A stretch of DNA of 64,000 nt, taken from Thermosynechococcus vestitus BP-1 (lineage in GTDB: Bacteria > Cyanobacteriota > Cyanobacteriia > Thermosynechococcales > Thermosynechococcaceae). Below are positions 38,410 to 48,869 of the stretch, in pieces (within the stretch, counting starts at the first letter, position 1; each line of letters starts with the position of its first letter). Location of the stretch: assembly GCF_000011345.1 (NCBI RefSeq), contig NC_004113.1, positions 744,001 to 808,000 on the forward strand. The letters run 5' to 3'. The position numbers were made by a program, and so were the translations under genes. The notes below the pieces were generated by a model. The model was not told where the DNA came from and did no database searches. It was given only the letters and a program-made list of their open reading frames with translations.

Positions 38410-40431
38410 GTGCGCATTCCCCTCGATTATTACCAAGTGTTGGGTGTGCCTATTCAGGCAACGCCGGAGCAAATTGAGCAGGCCTTTCGGGACCGGCTGT
38501 TGCAGCTCCCTACCCATCAGCACTCCCCCACCACAGTTGCCACCCGTCGCGAACTCATTGAGCAGGCCTATGCAGTTTTGCGAGAACCGGAGCAGCGCGA
38601 TGCCTACGATCGCCACTGCCGTACCGTTGATCCCGATGATTTGATTGCCCAGTTGGATCCCGATGCCACCACTCCCCACATTGAAATTAGTGATGAGCAA
38701 TTGTCGGGGGCACTCCTACTGCTGTATGAACTAGGAAATTATGCCCAAGTTGTCAACCTGGGAGACGCCTTTCTTAAAAAGGATGTTTTTGAGCGCAATC
38801 GCCCCTACACTTCCCCTGCCGCCGTTGCCGACATTACCCTCACTGTGGCTTTGGCCTATCTGGAATTGGGACGGGAGGAATGGCAGCGGCAGTCCTATGA
38901 ATCAGCCGCCTCTCAGCTAGAAGCCGGTCTCCAGGTACTTCAGCGGGTAAATTTGTTTCCCGAGCTCCAGGAGCAGTTTCAGACGGAACTGAATCGGCTG
39001 CGTCCCTACCGCATTCTGGAATTACTGGCACTGCCTTTGTCCGATAGTGCGAATCGGCAGCGGGGTATTTTATTGCTGCGGCAAATGCTGAGTGAGCGCG
39101 GGGGCATTGAGGGGCGCGGTGACGATCGCTCAGGACTAACAGTTGAGGATTTTCTGAAATTTATTTTGCAACTGCGCAGCCATCTTACCGTGGCAGAACA
39201 ACAGGAACTCTTTGAACGGGAATCGCGGCGTCCCTCAGCGGTGGCCACCTACCTTGCGGTACATGCCTTGGTAGCACGGGGAGTGCATGAACTGCAGCCG
39301 AGCTATATTTGTCGGGCCAAGGATTTATTGCAGCAGCTGCTCCCCCATCAAGACGTCTATCTTGAACTTGCCAGTTGCTTGCTGCTTTTGGGACAGCCCA
39401 CCGAGGCCTTGGCAGCTCTTGACCACAGCCAAGATCAACCGACTCTGGACTTTATCCGCCGTCATGCCGGTGAGGCTGGCGATCGACTGCCGGGGCTTTA
39501 TTACTACACCACACAATGGCTCACGGAGGAAATTTATCCTGCATTTCGGGACTTGGGGGAAACACCCGTGGCCTTGGAGGCTTACTTTGCTGATGCCAAT
39601 GTCCAAACCTATCTAGAGGCTCTCAGTGAGGACTCCATTGCCCCTGAACCCCCTGCGACCACTGCCTCTGCGCTCCCTGAAGTGATCAGACCAACGGTGG
39701 CCGTGCCCCCTCCCCTCTCCTTCACAGCGGAAACGTTACCGTTGCAGGATCAGAGTCGGCTGGGTCAGGGCCTTTCGGCATCGGCTTTTACCCCTTCTGC
39801 AACTGCAACGGGGACATCGATGCCCCAACCATCGCCTCGCAAACGGCGCAGCCCTCGAAACCGTTGCGCCCAAAAACGTCAGACTTGGTTTTGGATGGGT
39901 GCAGGAGTGGTTCTTGTGGGTTTAGGGGCGTTGGCAAAAGTCTATTGGCCCGCCAAAACCGCTGAAGCCCCCCCGCCGCCGGTGACACCGGCACCAACTC
40001 CTGTGGCAACGCCGACCCCAACGCCACAACCGACGACCTTAGCCATCACTTTAACACCAGAGATGGCGCGCGATCGCCTCCACACTTGGCAGCAAATTAA
40101 AGCCCAAGCCCTTGGGCGACCATTTGAGGTGGACAAACTAACAACGATTTTGGCGGAGCCAGAACTCAGCCGCTGGCGATCGCGGGCACAGGGCTTAAAG
40201 TCCGAGGGCAGCTATTGGGTTTATACCCTAAAGAACTTAGAAGTGAAGGAAGTCCGCCTCCAAAGGAGCGATCGTGTGGAGGTGTTGGCAGAAGTCAACG
40301 AGGATGCCCGTTTCTATGAACAGGGAACCCTGCGCACTGATATTTCCTATAGCGATCCCTACCGGGTCATTTATACCTTTATCCGTCGCGGCAATCAATG
40401 GTTGATTCAAGGCATGCAGGTGGTTAGTTAA
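38410..40431 (+). CDS. ftn2: Cell division protein Ftn2 (ARC6/ZipN family)
   Basis: Ftn2/ZipN is the cyanobacterial counterpart of plant ARC6. It anchors FtsZ at the membrane and organises the divisome. The GTG at 38410 gives VRIPLDYYQVLGVPIQATPE, the standard start; 24 upstream in-frame codons do not look conserved. The 673 residues have an N-terminal J-like domain (about 3-65, without the HPD motif) and a helical middle region. They continue with one transmembrane helix near residue 500 (FWMGAGVVLVGLGALAKVYW), a proline-rich periplasmic linker and a C-terminal ARC6 IMS/DUF4101 domain ending in ITYTFIRRGNQWLI-like sequence. It overlaps the convergent permease gene by 8 bp. Confidence 0.92.
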   Translation: MRIPLDYYQVLGVPIQATPEQIEQAFRDRLLQLPTHQHSPTTVATRRELIEQAYAVLREPEQRDAYDRHCRTVDPDDLIAQLDPDATTPHIEISDEQLSGALLLLYELGNYAQVVNLGDAFLKKDVFERNRPYTSPAAVADITLTVALAYLELGREEWQRQSYESAASQLEAGLQVLQRVNLFPELQEQFQTELNRLRPYRILELLALPLSDSANRQRGILLLRQMLSERGGIEGRGDDRSGLTVEDFLKFILQLRSHLTVAEQQELFERESRRPSAVATYLAVHALVARGVHELQPSYICRAKDLLQQLLPHQDVYLELASCLLLLGQPTEALAALDHSQDQPTLDFIRRHAGEAGDRLPGLYYYTTQWLTEEIYPAFRDLGETPVALEAYFADANVQTYLEALSEDSIAPEPPATTASALPEVIRPTVAVPPPLSFTAETLPLQDQSRLGQGLSASAFTPSATATGTSMPQPSPRKRRSPRNRCAQKRQTWFWMGAGVVLVGLGALAKVYWPAKTAEAPPPPVTPAPTPVATPTPTPQPTTLAITLTPEMARDRLHTWQQIKAQALGRPFEVDKLTTILAEPELSRWRSRAQGLKSEGSYWVYTLKNLEVKEVRLQRSDRVEVLAEVNEDARFYEQGTLRTDISYSDPYRVIYTFIRRGNQWLIQGMQVVS

Positions 40432-41302
40432 GGGGCATTTCCACCTGGCGACCAAGCTTGAGATTTAAGAGGGACAAAGACAGGATAAACAGGAATAAAA
40501 TCAGCCCCATCGTACAGGCGTAGTTCACCTCTAAGCGCTGAAAGGCATTCTCGTAGATGTAATAAACAATGGTTTTGGAGCTATTGAGGGGACCCCCCTG
40601 GGTCATGACATAGACTTCTTCAAAGACCTTGGTGGCAGAAATTGCTGAGATAATACTCACCAACAGAATATAGGGGCGCATCAGTGGCAGCGTAATATCC
40701 CAATGCTGTTGCCAGCCGTCACTGCCATCGATCGCCGCCGCTTCGTACAGTTCACCGCTAATCCCCTGAAGTCCCGCTAGATAGATCACCATGTAGTAGC
40801 CCAAGCCTTTCCAGACGGTAACAGCCATGACACTAAAGAGAGCGAGGCGCGGACTCGTCAGCCAAGGAATGGGGGTATCCCGCAGATGCAGACCCTGTAC
40901 CAGTTGATTTAAGAGGCCATTGGGGGCATAGAGCCAGCGCCAGGCAATCCCCGCCACCACCATTGAGATAATTACGGGGCTGTAGTAGGCCGCACGAAAC
41001 CAGTGGATGCCCCGCAGGGGTTGATTGACGAGAATTGCCAGCAGTAGGGGAGCGATCGCCAGAATTGGCACCACCACCACTAGATAGAGAAAAGTATTGC
41101 CCAAGGTTTTCCAGAAGACGCCATCGCGCCACAACTGCGCAAAATTGGCCCCTCCTACCCACACGGGGGGGCTCAGGAGATCGGTTTCATAGCGGGTGAA
41201 ACTGAGGAAAAAAGCCTGTAGGGCTGGCCAAAAGACCGTCAGTGTGAGCAACCCCAAGGCAGGGGCAAGAAAGAGATAGGGGGTGAGCGATCGCCCTTTC
41301 AT
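40424..41302 (-). CDS. ABC-type sugar transporter permease (MalF/UgpA type)
   Basis: The 292 residues have six predicted helices and the EAA loop typical of carbohydrate permeases ([22 protein letters not shown]). The N-terminus matches the UgpA/MalF family ([30 protein letters not shown], shown here in part). [20 protein letters not shown] segment precedes the last helix. In cyanobacteria such permeases include the GgtC/GgtD pair for glucosylglycerol, trehalose and sucrose. No partner permease, ATPase or binding protein lies nearby, so the substrate is unknown. Its start overlaps the carA stop (ATGA), coupling it to carA. Confidence 0.9.
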   Translation of the reverse strand: MKGRSLTPYLFLAPALGLLTLTVFWPALQAFFLSFTRYETDLLSPPVWVGGANFAQLWRDGVFWKTLGNTFLYLVVVVPILAIAPLLLAILVNQPLRGIHWFRAAYYSPVIISMVVAGIAWRWLYAPNGLLNQLVQGLHLRDTPIPWLTSPRLALFSVMAVTVWKGLGYYMVIYLAGLQGISGELYEAAAIDGSDGWQQHWDITLPLMRPYILLVSIISAISATKVFEEVYVMTQGGPLNSSKTIVYYIYENAFQRLEVNYACTMGLILFLFILSLSLLNLKLGRQVEMPLN

Positions 41303-42447
41303 TGGCGGCGGGGATGTTGTTGACGATAGGCACGCATTTGCGCTACAAACTCGCCAAAGAGATAATCGGCATCATGGGGGCCAGGGCTGGCCTCCGGGTG
41401 GTACTGCACCGAGAAAATTGGCAATGTTTGGTGCTTCAAACCCGCAACGGTTTTGTCATTGAGGTTAAAGTGAGTAATCTCTACGGGAGTTTGGGCAAGG
41501 GATTCTGCGGTGATAGCAAAGCCGTGGTTTTGGCTGGTAATTTCCACTTCCTGTGTCAGGCCAGCGGGCTGGTTCAACCCCCGGTGACCAAACTTCAGCT
41601 TGAAGGTTTCTGCTCCCAAGGAGAGTCCCAACAACTGATGCCCTAAACAAATGCCAAACATGGGCCGCTGCGCCCCTAGTAATTTGCGCGTGGTTTCAAT
41701 GCCTTCCTGAACTGCCGCCGGGTCGCCCGGGCCATTGGAAAGGAAAATGCCATCGGGGTCATAGCTGAGAATCGTTTCCGCTGGCGTATCCGCCGGCACA
41801 ACAATCACACGGCAGCCATAGCTGGCCAAGCGACGGAGAATGTTGCGCTTCACGCCAAAATCAATGGCCACAACCGTCAAGGGTGGCTCTTCGGTAGCGG
41901 TTTGCGGACGAAATTCCCAGGCGGCGGGCGTTGGCTCTGTCCATTCATAGGGGGTGCGGGTGGTCACCACTTTCGCTAGGTTTTGTCCCTGCATACTGGG
42001 GGCGGCAAGGACTTTTTGCAGCAGTTCAACGGGGTCAAGGATTTCTGTGGAAATGCCGCCATTCATGGCACCGACGGTGCGAATTTTGCGGGTGAGGGCG
42101 CGGGTGTCAATCCCATAAATCGCAGGAATTCGATGGGCTTTGAGGTAATCAGGTAACGATTGTTGCGATCGCCAGTTACTGGGAATATCACAGATATTGC
42201 GAGCAACAGCACCGCGCACTTGGGGGCGATCGGATTCATCGTCTTCGGGGGTGGTTCCCGTATTGCCCAACTCAGGGTAGGTGAATGTCACAATTTGACC
42301 ATAATAACTAGGGTCGGTAAGCACCTCTTGATAACCCGTCATGCCGGTATTAAAGACCACCTCCCCAATGGCTGTCCCCGGTGCCCCAAAGGAAAAACCG
42401 CGAAAGACTGAACCATCGGCGAGAACCAGCAAGGCGGGTGTCGGCAT
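41299..42447 (-). CDS. carA: Carbamoyl-phosphate synthase small subunit
   Basis: CarA is the glutamine amidotransferase subunit that feeds ammonia to CarB for carbamoyl phosphate, used for arginine and pyrimidines. The 382 residues have the N-terminal domain ([18 protein letters not shown]) and a class I amidotransferase domain. The nucleophile Cys is in [19 protein letters not shown], and the His-Glu pair lies near [21 protein letters not shown] ribosome-binding site precedes the ATG. carB is not in the window. pyrG, another glutamine-dependent nucleotide enzyme, lies further right. Confidence 0.97.
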   Translation of the reverse strand: MPTPALLVLADGSVFRGFSFGAPGTAIGEVVFNTGMTGYQEVLTDPSYYGQIVTFTYPELGNTGTTPEDDESDRPQVRGAVARNICDIPSNWRSQQSLPDYLKAHRIPAIYGIDTRALTRKIRTVGAMNGGISTEILDPVELLQKVLAAPSMQGQNLAKVVTTRTPYEWTEPTPAAWEFRPQTATEEPPLTVVAIDFGVKRNILRRLASYGCRVIVVPADTPAETILSYDPDGIFLSNGPGDPAAVQEGIETTRKLLGAQRPMFGICLGHQLLGLSLGAETFKLKFGHRGLNQPAGLTQEVEITSQNHGFAITAESLAQTPVEITHFNLNDKTVAGLKHQTLPIFSVQYHPEASPGPHDADYLFGEFVAQMRAYRQQHPRRQ

Positions 42448-43143
42448 TTCAATCGCTCCAAGTGTTTTGGCAATACTCCCACTAGTCTATTGTGTATGAT
42501 AGAGCCACAAGTAGATTGCGTTGGTTACGTGGCAATCACTTCACAGTTTTAGTAGCATGCTCTCTCTCCTCACTCTAGGGAGTAGGGACCTCTGGTGCCT
42601 AGAGATTAAGCTTTGGAGCTTCCCCAATAGATAGCTATAGGGCAGTAAAAATTACAAGCAATGGACCTAAGGCCCTAAGGACCCGAAGCAAGGAGCCGAT
42701 GAACGCACAACGAGAGACCCGGCAAAAAGTGGTAACTCTGAAAAATCTCCTTGTCATCAGATGCCGTTGGCACAAATTCCAGTGCTCATACCCCAAGCTT
42801 GCATCCACTGGTATTTTCAGGCAGACTGGCCCTCACTGAAGGCATCCTCTGCCCTGATATCGTGTGGACTTTGTTGCTTTTTGGCACAATAAGCGATTGA
42901 CGATTCTAGGGGGCGACATGGGCCACTACGCCGCAAAGATTGATCAGCGGTAGCATGCACAGAAGCCAACTACATCCAAGCGACTTAAGGAGGATAGAAA
43001 GCTGCGAGGGCTGGGAAGTATTGCGAGTCAGTACCTGGAAATGGCGTACGACAACCCGGACAGCTCTGCCATACTATCAAACTTGCCAAAATATTTTCTT
43101 CTTGAAAAAGAAAAGCTTATTGTGACCGCAGCCGTAGGTTTTG
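42448..43143. other. Long intergenic region with several small hairpins
   Basis: No gene is seen in these 696 bases between carA and hrcA. A plus-strand TATGAT box at about 42495-42500 precedes a cluster of short perfect stems: GATTGC/GCAATC (42514-42519 and 42532-42537), CTCT/AGAG (42590-42604) and AAGCT/AGCTT (42608-42621). A further bulged stem pairs CTA..CCGC with GCGGTAG near 42920-42955. A GTAGCATGC nonamer occurs twice (about 42551 and 42949). This could be a structured small RNA, a carA regulatory leader on the other strand, or decayed DNA; I could not match it to tmRNA, RNase P RNA or SRP RNA signatures. Confidence 0.35.
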
Positions 43144-44202
43144 TTACCTGCGGCAACTCACCTGCTCTGTCAAATAGTCTGCCGCTGTGGCCACTAGGGG
43201 AATAATCCGTGCATAGGGCATCCGCGTCGGCCCTAGAATGCCAATACTGCCTACGGGAGAGTCCCCATAGCAGTAGCAGGAATAGACCAAGGTACAGCAT
43301 TGCATCGGTGCTAGGGTATTTTCACTGCCAATGCGGATTTGCACTTGGGAGGGGGCTTGGCTATCGGTAGTGATCAAGGGAGCTAGTTGATCCTGTTGGT
43401 CTTCGAGAAGATGCAGCAGCATTTGTACCTGCTCCACTTGGGAAAATTCTGGCTGCTGGAGGAGATCCGCAAGGCCACTGATGACAAAGGCGGTGCCCTG
43501 GTGGCTGTAGCGATCCCTCAACTGCCGCAGTAGGGCCTGAAGCTGCTGGCTGTAGGTTTGAAACTCCAAATCCAGTTTTTGCCAGTCAATGGCACTGAGT
43601 TCCACCAGCGATCGCCCCTGCAACTGATGATTGAGAAAGTTGGTCAGTACCTGTAGGGTACGCTCCCGTAGCTCAGGGTCTTCTTCCCCCTGCTCCAATT
43701 GAATGAGCGCTGATTGGGTTTCGTAGGTATCGAGAACCAGAATGACCATCACCTGCTGCGAATCCAAAGCGACCAGTTGAATCACCCGAATTTGTCGCTC
43801 CAAAGCATTAGGCAGCGTAATGAGCGTAATGTAGCCACTGAGATCCGAAAGTAACTGCGCTGCTTGCCGCAAGATCACCTCAAGACGTTGTTGTCTCCAA
43901 ATAAATCGCTCACTCAAGAGACTCTCAGCTTTGCGAGCTATATCGGGAATAGGCTGGATCAGTTCATCCACATAAACGCGATAGCCAGAATCGGAGGGCA
44001 CTCGCCCTGCGGAGGTGTGGGGCTGGTAAAGCAGGCCGCTTTTCTCGAGGAGCAGCATCGTATTGCGCACGGTGGCTGGGCTGACGTTGAGGTTGTATTC
44101 GGTGGCGATCGCCTTTGAGGCGACGGGTTCCGCCGTAGCAATGTAATGGTTAATCGTAGCGCCCAGAATTTGCTTTTGGCGATCGCTGAGTTCAATCGTC
44201 AT
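43144..44202 (-). CDS. hrcA: Heat-inducible transcription repressor HrcA
   Basis: HrcA represses chaperone genes such as groESL through the CIRCE operator. The 352 residues start with a winged helix (LSDRQKQILGATINHYIATA and SPATVRNTMLLLEKSGLL), followed by HTSAGRVPSDSGYRVYVD, the usual HrcA signature. The dimer and inserted domains then end with IGILGPTRMPYARIIPLV, which is diagnostic. The start at ATG 44202 has a weak ribosome-binding site. I found no CIRCE repeat upstream, so it may not be autoregulated. The recombinase gene lies about 115 bp upstream on the same strand. Confidence 0.96.
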   Translation of the reverse strand: MTIELSDRQKQILGATINHYIATAEPVASKAIATEYNLNVSPATVRNTMLLLEKSGLLYQPHTSAGRVPSDSGYRVYVDELIQPIPDIARKAESLLSERFIWRQQRLEVILRQAAQLLSDLSGYITLITLPNALERQIRVIQLVALDSQQVMVILVLDTYETQSALIQLEQGEEDPELRERTLQVLTNFLNHQLQGRSLVELSAIDWQKLDLEFQTYSQQLQALLRQLRDRYSHQGTAFVISGLADLLQQPEFSQVEQVQMLLHLLEDQQDQLAPLITTDSQAPSQVQIRIGSENTLAPMQCCTLVYSCYCYGDSPVGSIGILGPTRMPYARIIPLVATAADYLTEQVSCRR

Positions 44203-44318
44203 AAGTCCTTATACCTGCGATTTCTTATGGCTGTTTTTTATTTATCTATACCTATAACCTAATCTATAAGCCACCCTGCCCATTTCAGCTCTTCAGCCCA
44301 ACGGGGCACTGGAAATGG

Positions 44319-45632
44319 TTAAGGGGCACTGCCAATAGCAGATTCCCAAATAAATTGTAAATGGACAGACCAAGGCTGTGGGGGGCGGCTGGTGACCTGT
44401 ATGGCCTGTAAAAACTCCCGTAGATAAAAGCGTTGCTCTGCGGCTGAGAGTTGGTACCAAAATTGAGGCTGACTGAGGGTAACCGCGAGTTGCAAGAGGT
44501 TGCTAGGGGGCAGTTGTGCCTGCTGTGCCTCAATTCGTGCCCGCTCCCCAGCCAGTTTATAGCGGCGCAGTTGAGCTGTTTCCGCATCCAAGAGACCTTG
44601 GCCTTCTAGTGCAGTCAGTTGTTGCAGTTGCTTGTCAATAGCTGCAATTTCGGCGGTGAGGGTTGACGACGGTAGGCAAAGTTGAGCGATCGCCGGCGGC
44701 AGGCGTTCGCCAATTTGATCAATGACAGCAGCTAGGGCAGCGTTGTAGGGAATGCTGCGACACTTTGGGGAAAGGGGACAGTGGAGGGGACGCAAATAGG
44801 CATATTGGCTGGGTTGGCGATAGGGCTGCACCTGAGTCCGACCAAAGCGTTGCTGACATTGGCGACAAATCACCAATCCCGCCAGAGGATGGGGAGCACT
44901 GGCACTACGACGGGGCAGAGAGCGTTGGCGCCGCAACAGCCGATCCACCTGAGCCGCTTCATCGGGCGTAATCAGGGGGGCATGGGTTTGGGGAATTACC
45001 GTTTTTCCTTGGTAGTAAAGATGGCCGCGATAGACGGGGTGGGTCAGCCAGCGCCGACCTGTGGCTACGCTAATCCGCTTGTGGTGAGTGTGGGCAATAA
45101 AGCGCACCGCTGCACTGAGGGAGCCATAGAGGAGAAAATGCTCAACAAAATCCTTGACGACAACGGCTGCCGCTCGATCAATCACATAGTGCTCTTTGCC
45201 TCGGCGATAGCCATAGGGGGCACGACCCGGCGGCGGACGGTGCTTGAGACGATGACGAGCGTGGTTGTGGCAGAGGGTTTGCCGGTGGAGTTGCTGCTTC
45301 ACCTGATCCCAGAGGGACAAGAGTTGATCACCAGCGGGGGGGCGATCGCTAACGTAGCCTTCAGCGAGGGCAATCACAGTCATCCCTGCTGTCTCTAGTT
45401 GCCGCAGGCGATCGCTCACTTCCATCACCGTTTGGCCAAGGGCACTTAATTGCTGCAAGAGCCAATACCCAGGCACTAGCCGCTGCAACCAGTACCGCAA
45501 CTGTGGGCGGGAGGCCTCCACATCCAGTACCCAGTGGTCAATCTCCTGTCCCCACACTTGGGGATCGGGTAGGGGCTGCCAGAGGGGGTCAATGTACTCG
45601 TAGGCAATAATCACCACACATTGCCTAGCCAC
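44319..45632 (-). CDS. Serine-recombinase family protein lacking the catalytic serine motif
   Basis: The 437-residue protein has the layout of a large serine recombinase. A short N-terminal resolvase-like domain comes first, then a recombinase domain (GRAPYGYRRGKEHYVIDRAA and LTHPVYRGHLYYQGKT), then a zinc ribbon (CRQCQQRFG with LHCPLSPKC) and a C-terminal coiled coil (LTAEIAAIDKQLQQLTALEG). In active enzymes the N-terminus reads Y-x-R-V-S with the nucleophilic Ser; here the matching position is AYEYIDPLWQ, with Asp where Ser is expected. The arginine motif is partly kept (VSDRLRQLE, compare DRLSR). It starts 22 bp after glgA on the same strand. It may be a conserved DNA-binding protein rather than a recombinase. 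Confidence 0.75.
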   Translation of the reverse strand: MARQCVVIIAYEYIDPLWQPLPDPQVWGQEIDHWVLDVEASRPQLRYWLQRLVPGYWLLQQLSALGQTVMEVSDRLRQLETAGMTVIALAEGYVSDRPPAGDQLLSLWDQVKQQLHRQTLCHNHARHRLKHRPPPGRAPYGYRRGKEHYVIDRAAAVVVKDFVEHFLLYGSLSAAVRFIAHTHHKRISVATGRRWLTHPVYRGHLYYQGKTVIPQTHAPLITPDEAAQVDRLLRRQRSLPRRSASAPHPLAGLVICRQCQQRFGRTQVQPYRQPSQYAYLRPLHCPLSPKCRSIPYNAALAAVIDQIGERLPPAIAQLCLPSSTLTAEIAAIDKQLQQLTALEGQGLLDAETAQLRRYKLAGERARIEAQQAQLPPSNLLQLAVTLSQPQFWYQLSAAEQRFYLREFLQAIQVTSRPPQPWSVHLQFIWESAIGSAP

Positions 45633-45654
45633 GATATAGTCACGATGTTAATGA

Positions 45655-47079
45655 CTAGGTCACTGCCGGTACCAGCGTTGGACTAGGATTGGGCATGGTT
45701 TCCGGCGGCAAGCCATAGATGGAATTATAAAGAGCATTGTAGGCGAGTGCCGATTTTGTCCAGCTAAAGTCCTCGCGCATACCCCGCTGCTGGAGGGCAT
45801 GCCACTCCCGTTTGTAGCGATACCCTTCCCATGCCCGCACTAGACAGGTGTAAAAGTCAAGGGGCTCATAGCGGTCAAAGCAGTAGCCCGTTCCGGTTTG
45901 CTGCTCAGGGTTGTGGTGGGAGACGGTATCCACAAGGCCACCGGTGCGGCGGACAATCGGCACACAACCATAGCGCAGCGCAATCATCTGGGAAATGCCA
46001 CAGGGTTCAAAGCGACTCGGCATAATGAAGGCGTCGGCACCGCCATAGATGCGGCGCGACAGGACATCACTGTAGAGCAACTGCACACTACAGCGCCCCG
46101 GAAACCGTGAGGCAATTTGCCACATCTGGGTTTCGTAGTAGCGATCGCCCGTCCCTAAGAGGACAAACTGACTATCGGTATAGGCAAGAAAGCGATCTAA
46201 AATTTGAATCAATAGATCCAGCCCCTTTTGCTCCACCAGGCGGCTGACCATCCCCACCAAGAAAGCGCCGGAGTTCACCTCGAGTCCTAATTCTTCCTGG
46301 AGAGCAATTTTGTTGGCCCTACGCCGCTCTAGGGTATCTGCGGTGTAGTTTTGGGCAAGGGCGCGATCGCTACTGGGATCAAAAAGCTCAGTATCAATAC
46401 CATTGAGAATGCCAGAGAGTTTGCCACTAATAAACGATAGCAATCCCTCCAATTTTTCGCCATATTCAGGGGTTTTAATCTGTTCGGCGTAGGTGGGCGA
46501 AACGGTATTGACGCGATCGGCATACTGCAACGCTGCCGCCATTGTATTATGGCCCTGCATGTACCACGGACACCAAGTAATTTGCTCTAGGCGCCACCGC
46601 CAAGGTCCTTGATAGGCCAAGTTATGGATCGTAAACACGGTGGTAATGTCGGGATCCTGATGCATCCAGACGGGGATCATGCCCGTGTGCCAATCGTGGC
46701 AATGGATAATTTGGGGTTTCCAGTAGTTCCAAGCAAATTCTGCTGCCCCATTGGCAAAAAAGGTGAACCGCCAGTCCTCATCCTCACCGTAGTAGATGCG
46801 GCGGGGATTAAAGCAGGGATGGCCAAAAAGGTAAAGGGGAACATCCGACCCCGGCAACACGGTTTCATAGACATGGAATGTCTGAAACATGGCATGGCCA
46901 ATCCAGATGGGGTCCTTGGGAATCTCCACCTTATCGGGCAAGAAGCCATAATAGGGCATAAAAATGCGCACATCATGTCCCATGCGGCGTAACACCTTGG
47001 GCAGAGAGCCAACCACATCTCCCATGCCTCCCACTTTCGCCAGTGGTGCCGCCTCAGCAGCAACAAATAGAATTCGCAT
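45655..47079 (-). CDS. glgA: Glycogen synthase (ADP-glucose type, GlgA1-like)
   Basis: GlgA adds glucose from ADP-glucose to glycogen, the main carbon store of cyanobacteria. The 474 residues begin [20 protein letters not shown], with KVGGMGDV in place of the common KTGGLADV, as in Synechocystis GlgA1. Other signatures are [38 protein letters not shown] and the late catalytic-loop region [11 protein letters not shown]. An AGGAGGATC ribosome-binding site directly precedes the ATG. It is divergent from proA and followed by the recombinase-like gene. Confidence 0.97.
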   Translation of the reverse strand: MRILFVAAEAAPLAKVGGMGDVVGSLPKVLRRMGHDVRIFMPYYGFLPDKVEIPKDPIWIGHAMFQTFHVYETVLPGSDVPLYLFGHPCFNPRRIYYGEDEDWRFTFFANGAAEFAWNYWKPQIIHCHDWHTGMIPVWMHQDPDITTVFTIHNLAYQGPWRWRLEQITWCPWYMQGHNTMAAALQYADRVNTVSPTYAEQIKTPEYGEKLEGLLSFISGKLSGILNGIDTELFDPSSDRALAQNYTADTLERRRANKIALQEELGLEVNSGAFLVGMVSRLVEQKGLDLLIQILDRFLAYTDSQFVLLGTGDRYYETQMWQIASRFPGRCSVQLLYSDVLSRRIYGGADAFIMPSRFEPCGISQMIALRYGCVPIVRRTGGLVDTVSHHNPEQQTGTGYCFDRYEPLDFYTCLVRAWEGYRYKREWHALQQRGMREDFSWTKSALAYNALYNSIYGLPPETMPNPSPTLVPAVT

Positions 47080-47190
47080 GATCCTCCTGAACCTGTTTTT
47101 TGGCCAATTCTAGGGCAATGCAATTGCCGTTAACCTACCACAAGTGCGGGACAATTTGGCGTACGATCGCCCTTAAGGATTTCTCCTGAT

Positions 47191-48510
47191 GTGTCTTTGG
47201 AATTGACAACCCCTATGACCAATTCTCCCCTCGTGCAACGGGTCAAAGAAGTTCATGAGCAGGCGCGTCTGCTGGCCACGCTCGATGCGGCTGCCCGCAA
47301 TGGGGCCCTGGAACAGGTGGCCTGTGCCCTTGAGGAGGCGCGGGAGGAGATTCTGGCGGCCAATGCTGCCGATTGTGAGCAAGCCAAGGCCAATCAGCTC
47401 AATGCCTCGCTCTATGCTCGCCTGGAATTGAGTCCCAGTAAACTAGCGGCGGCGATCGCTGGCGTACGTCAAGTGGCTGCTCTCCCGGATCCCCTTGGCC
47501 AGCGTCAACTCCATCGAGAATTGGATACGGGGCTCATTCTCAGTCGCGTCACCTGTCCCCTTGGGGTGCTAGGGGTGATTTTTGAGGCGCGCCCTGATGC
47601 AGTCGTGCAGATAGCTTCCTTGGCGATTAAATCAGGGAATGGCGCCATTCTCAAGGGAGGACAGGAGGCCAGTCGCTCTTGCCAAACGATTATGCAGACG
47701 ATTCATAGGGGCCTAGAGAAGTCGGCAGTGCCCGCGGGGGCGATCGCCCTCCTGACGCAGCGATCGGAAATCAGCGAACTGCTGCAATTGGATCAGTGGG
47801 TTGATCTCATCATTCCGCGAGGTTCCAATGAATTTGTGCGTTATATCCAGAACAATACGCGGATTCCCGTGCTGGGCCACGCCGATGGTCTTTGTCATCT
47901 CTATGTGGATCGGGCAGCGGATCTTGAAAAGGCGATCGCCATTACCCTCGACGCCAAAACCCAGTATCCTGCCGCCTGTAACGCTATTGAGACCCTCCTT
48001 GTTCACCGCGATATTGCCGAGGCATTTTTACCCAAAGTGGCTGCTGCCTTGCAACAGGCAGGCGTTGAGCTACGGGGGGACGCGATCGCCTGCGACCTCG
48101 TACCCATGAGCCTTGCCAGTGAAGCCGACTGGGCCACAGAATATTGCGATTTGATCCTCGCCATCAAAGTCGTGCCCGATCTCGATGCCGCCCTGGATCA
48201 CATTGCCACCTACGGCTCCGGTCACACGGAAGCCATTGTCACTGAGGATGCCGCCGCCGCCGCTCGTTTTCTCCAAGAAGTGGATGCGGCGGGTGTCTTT
48301 CACAATTGTTCCACCCGCTTTGCCGATGGCTTCCGCTACGGCTTTGGTGCCGAAGTCGGTATCAGTACCCACAAATTACCGCCCCGAGGACCCGTGGGGC
48401 TAGAGGGATTAGTGACCTACAAATATCAACTGGTGGGAAACGGCCACATTGTGGCCACCTATAGCGGTGCCAATGCCAGGCCCTTTACCCATCGCGATTT
48501 GGACTGCTAA
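47191..48510 (+). CDS. proA: Glutamate-5-semialdehyde dehydrogenase (gamma-glutamyl phosphate reductase)
   Basis: ProA reduces gamma-glutamyl phosphate with NADPH in proline synthesis. The 439 residues start at GTG 47191 after an AAGGA ribosome-binding site; an ATG at 47215 ([16 protein letters not shown]) has no site of its own. Family features are [32 protein letters not shown], and the catalytic Cys in [14 protein letters not shown]. The late segment [20 protein letters not shown] is diagnostic. It is divergent from glgA by about 110 bp. The proB kinase is not in the window. Confidence 0.97.
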
Positions 48511-48869
48511 CGAATTTAAGGGATTGTTAAGCCACAGACAAAGCCAATTTTTCTGTTTCAGAATGGAGATATAGGGCAACAGGGATTTCCCTACCGTGCA
48601 GATGACACCCTCTGTAAAGGTTGTCTATCAAGGTCTATCAAGTGACCGGTGGCAATGTATTGCCTACTTTACTCAGTATCTGAGCAGCCTCTCTTTGTCA
48701 ACGGATGATTAGGACTTGGGAATTGCGTGCAGTTAGGTAATTGAGAGATTCACGATAGCAAGGGGAGCCAAAACCCCTCAAAACTTTAACCGCTCAAGCA
48801 CTGCTGTTGCATCCCCATAGAACAGCAAAGGGCACCATCAATGCAACTTAAATCTTTAGGAGCATAACA
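48511..48869. other. Intergenic region before ppsA
   Basis: These 359 bases lack a confirmed gene. A small open frame of 36 codons starts at ATG 48602 (MTPSVKVVYQGLSSDRWQC) and ends at TAG 48710, but it has no ribosome-binding site. Two TCTATCAAG copies lie in tandem near 48630-48650. An AGGGG/CCCCT hairpin near 48760-48777 with little T run could act in the ppsA leader. An AGGAGC site precedes the ppsA ATG. Confidence 0.35.

Noticed and set aside
37743-40431. Ftn2 read from an upstream start at 38338
   Set aside because: The 24 extra residues do not resemble the family; the GTG at 38410 gives the conserved start.
42940-43125. 61-codon plus-strand frame near hrcA
   Set aside because: No ribosome-binding site, odd composition and no family resemblance.
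44203-44318. CIRCE operator sought upstream of hrcA
   Set aside because: No TTAGCACTC-N9-GAGTGCTAA-like inverted repeat was found in the gap.
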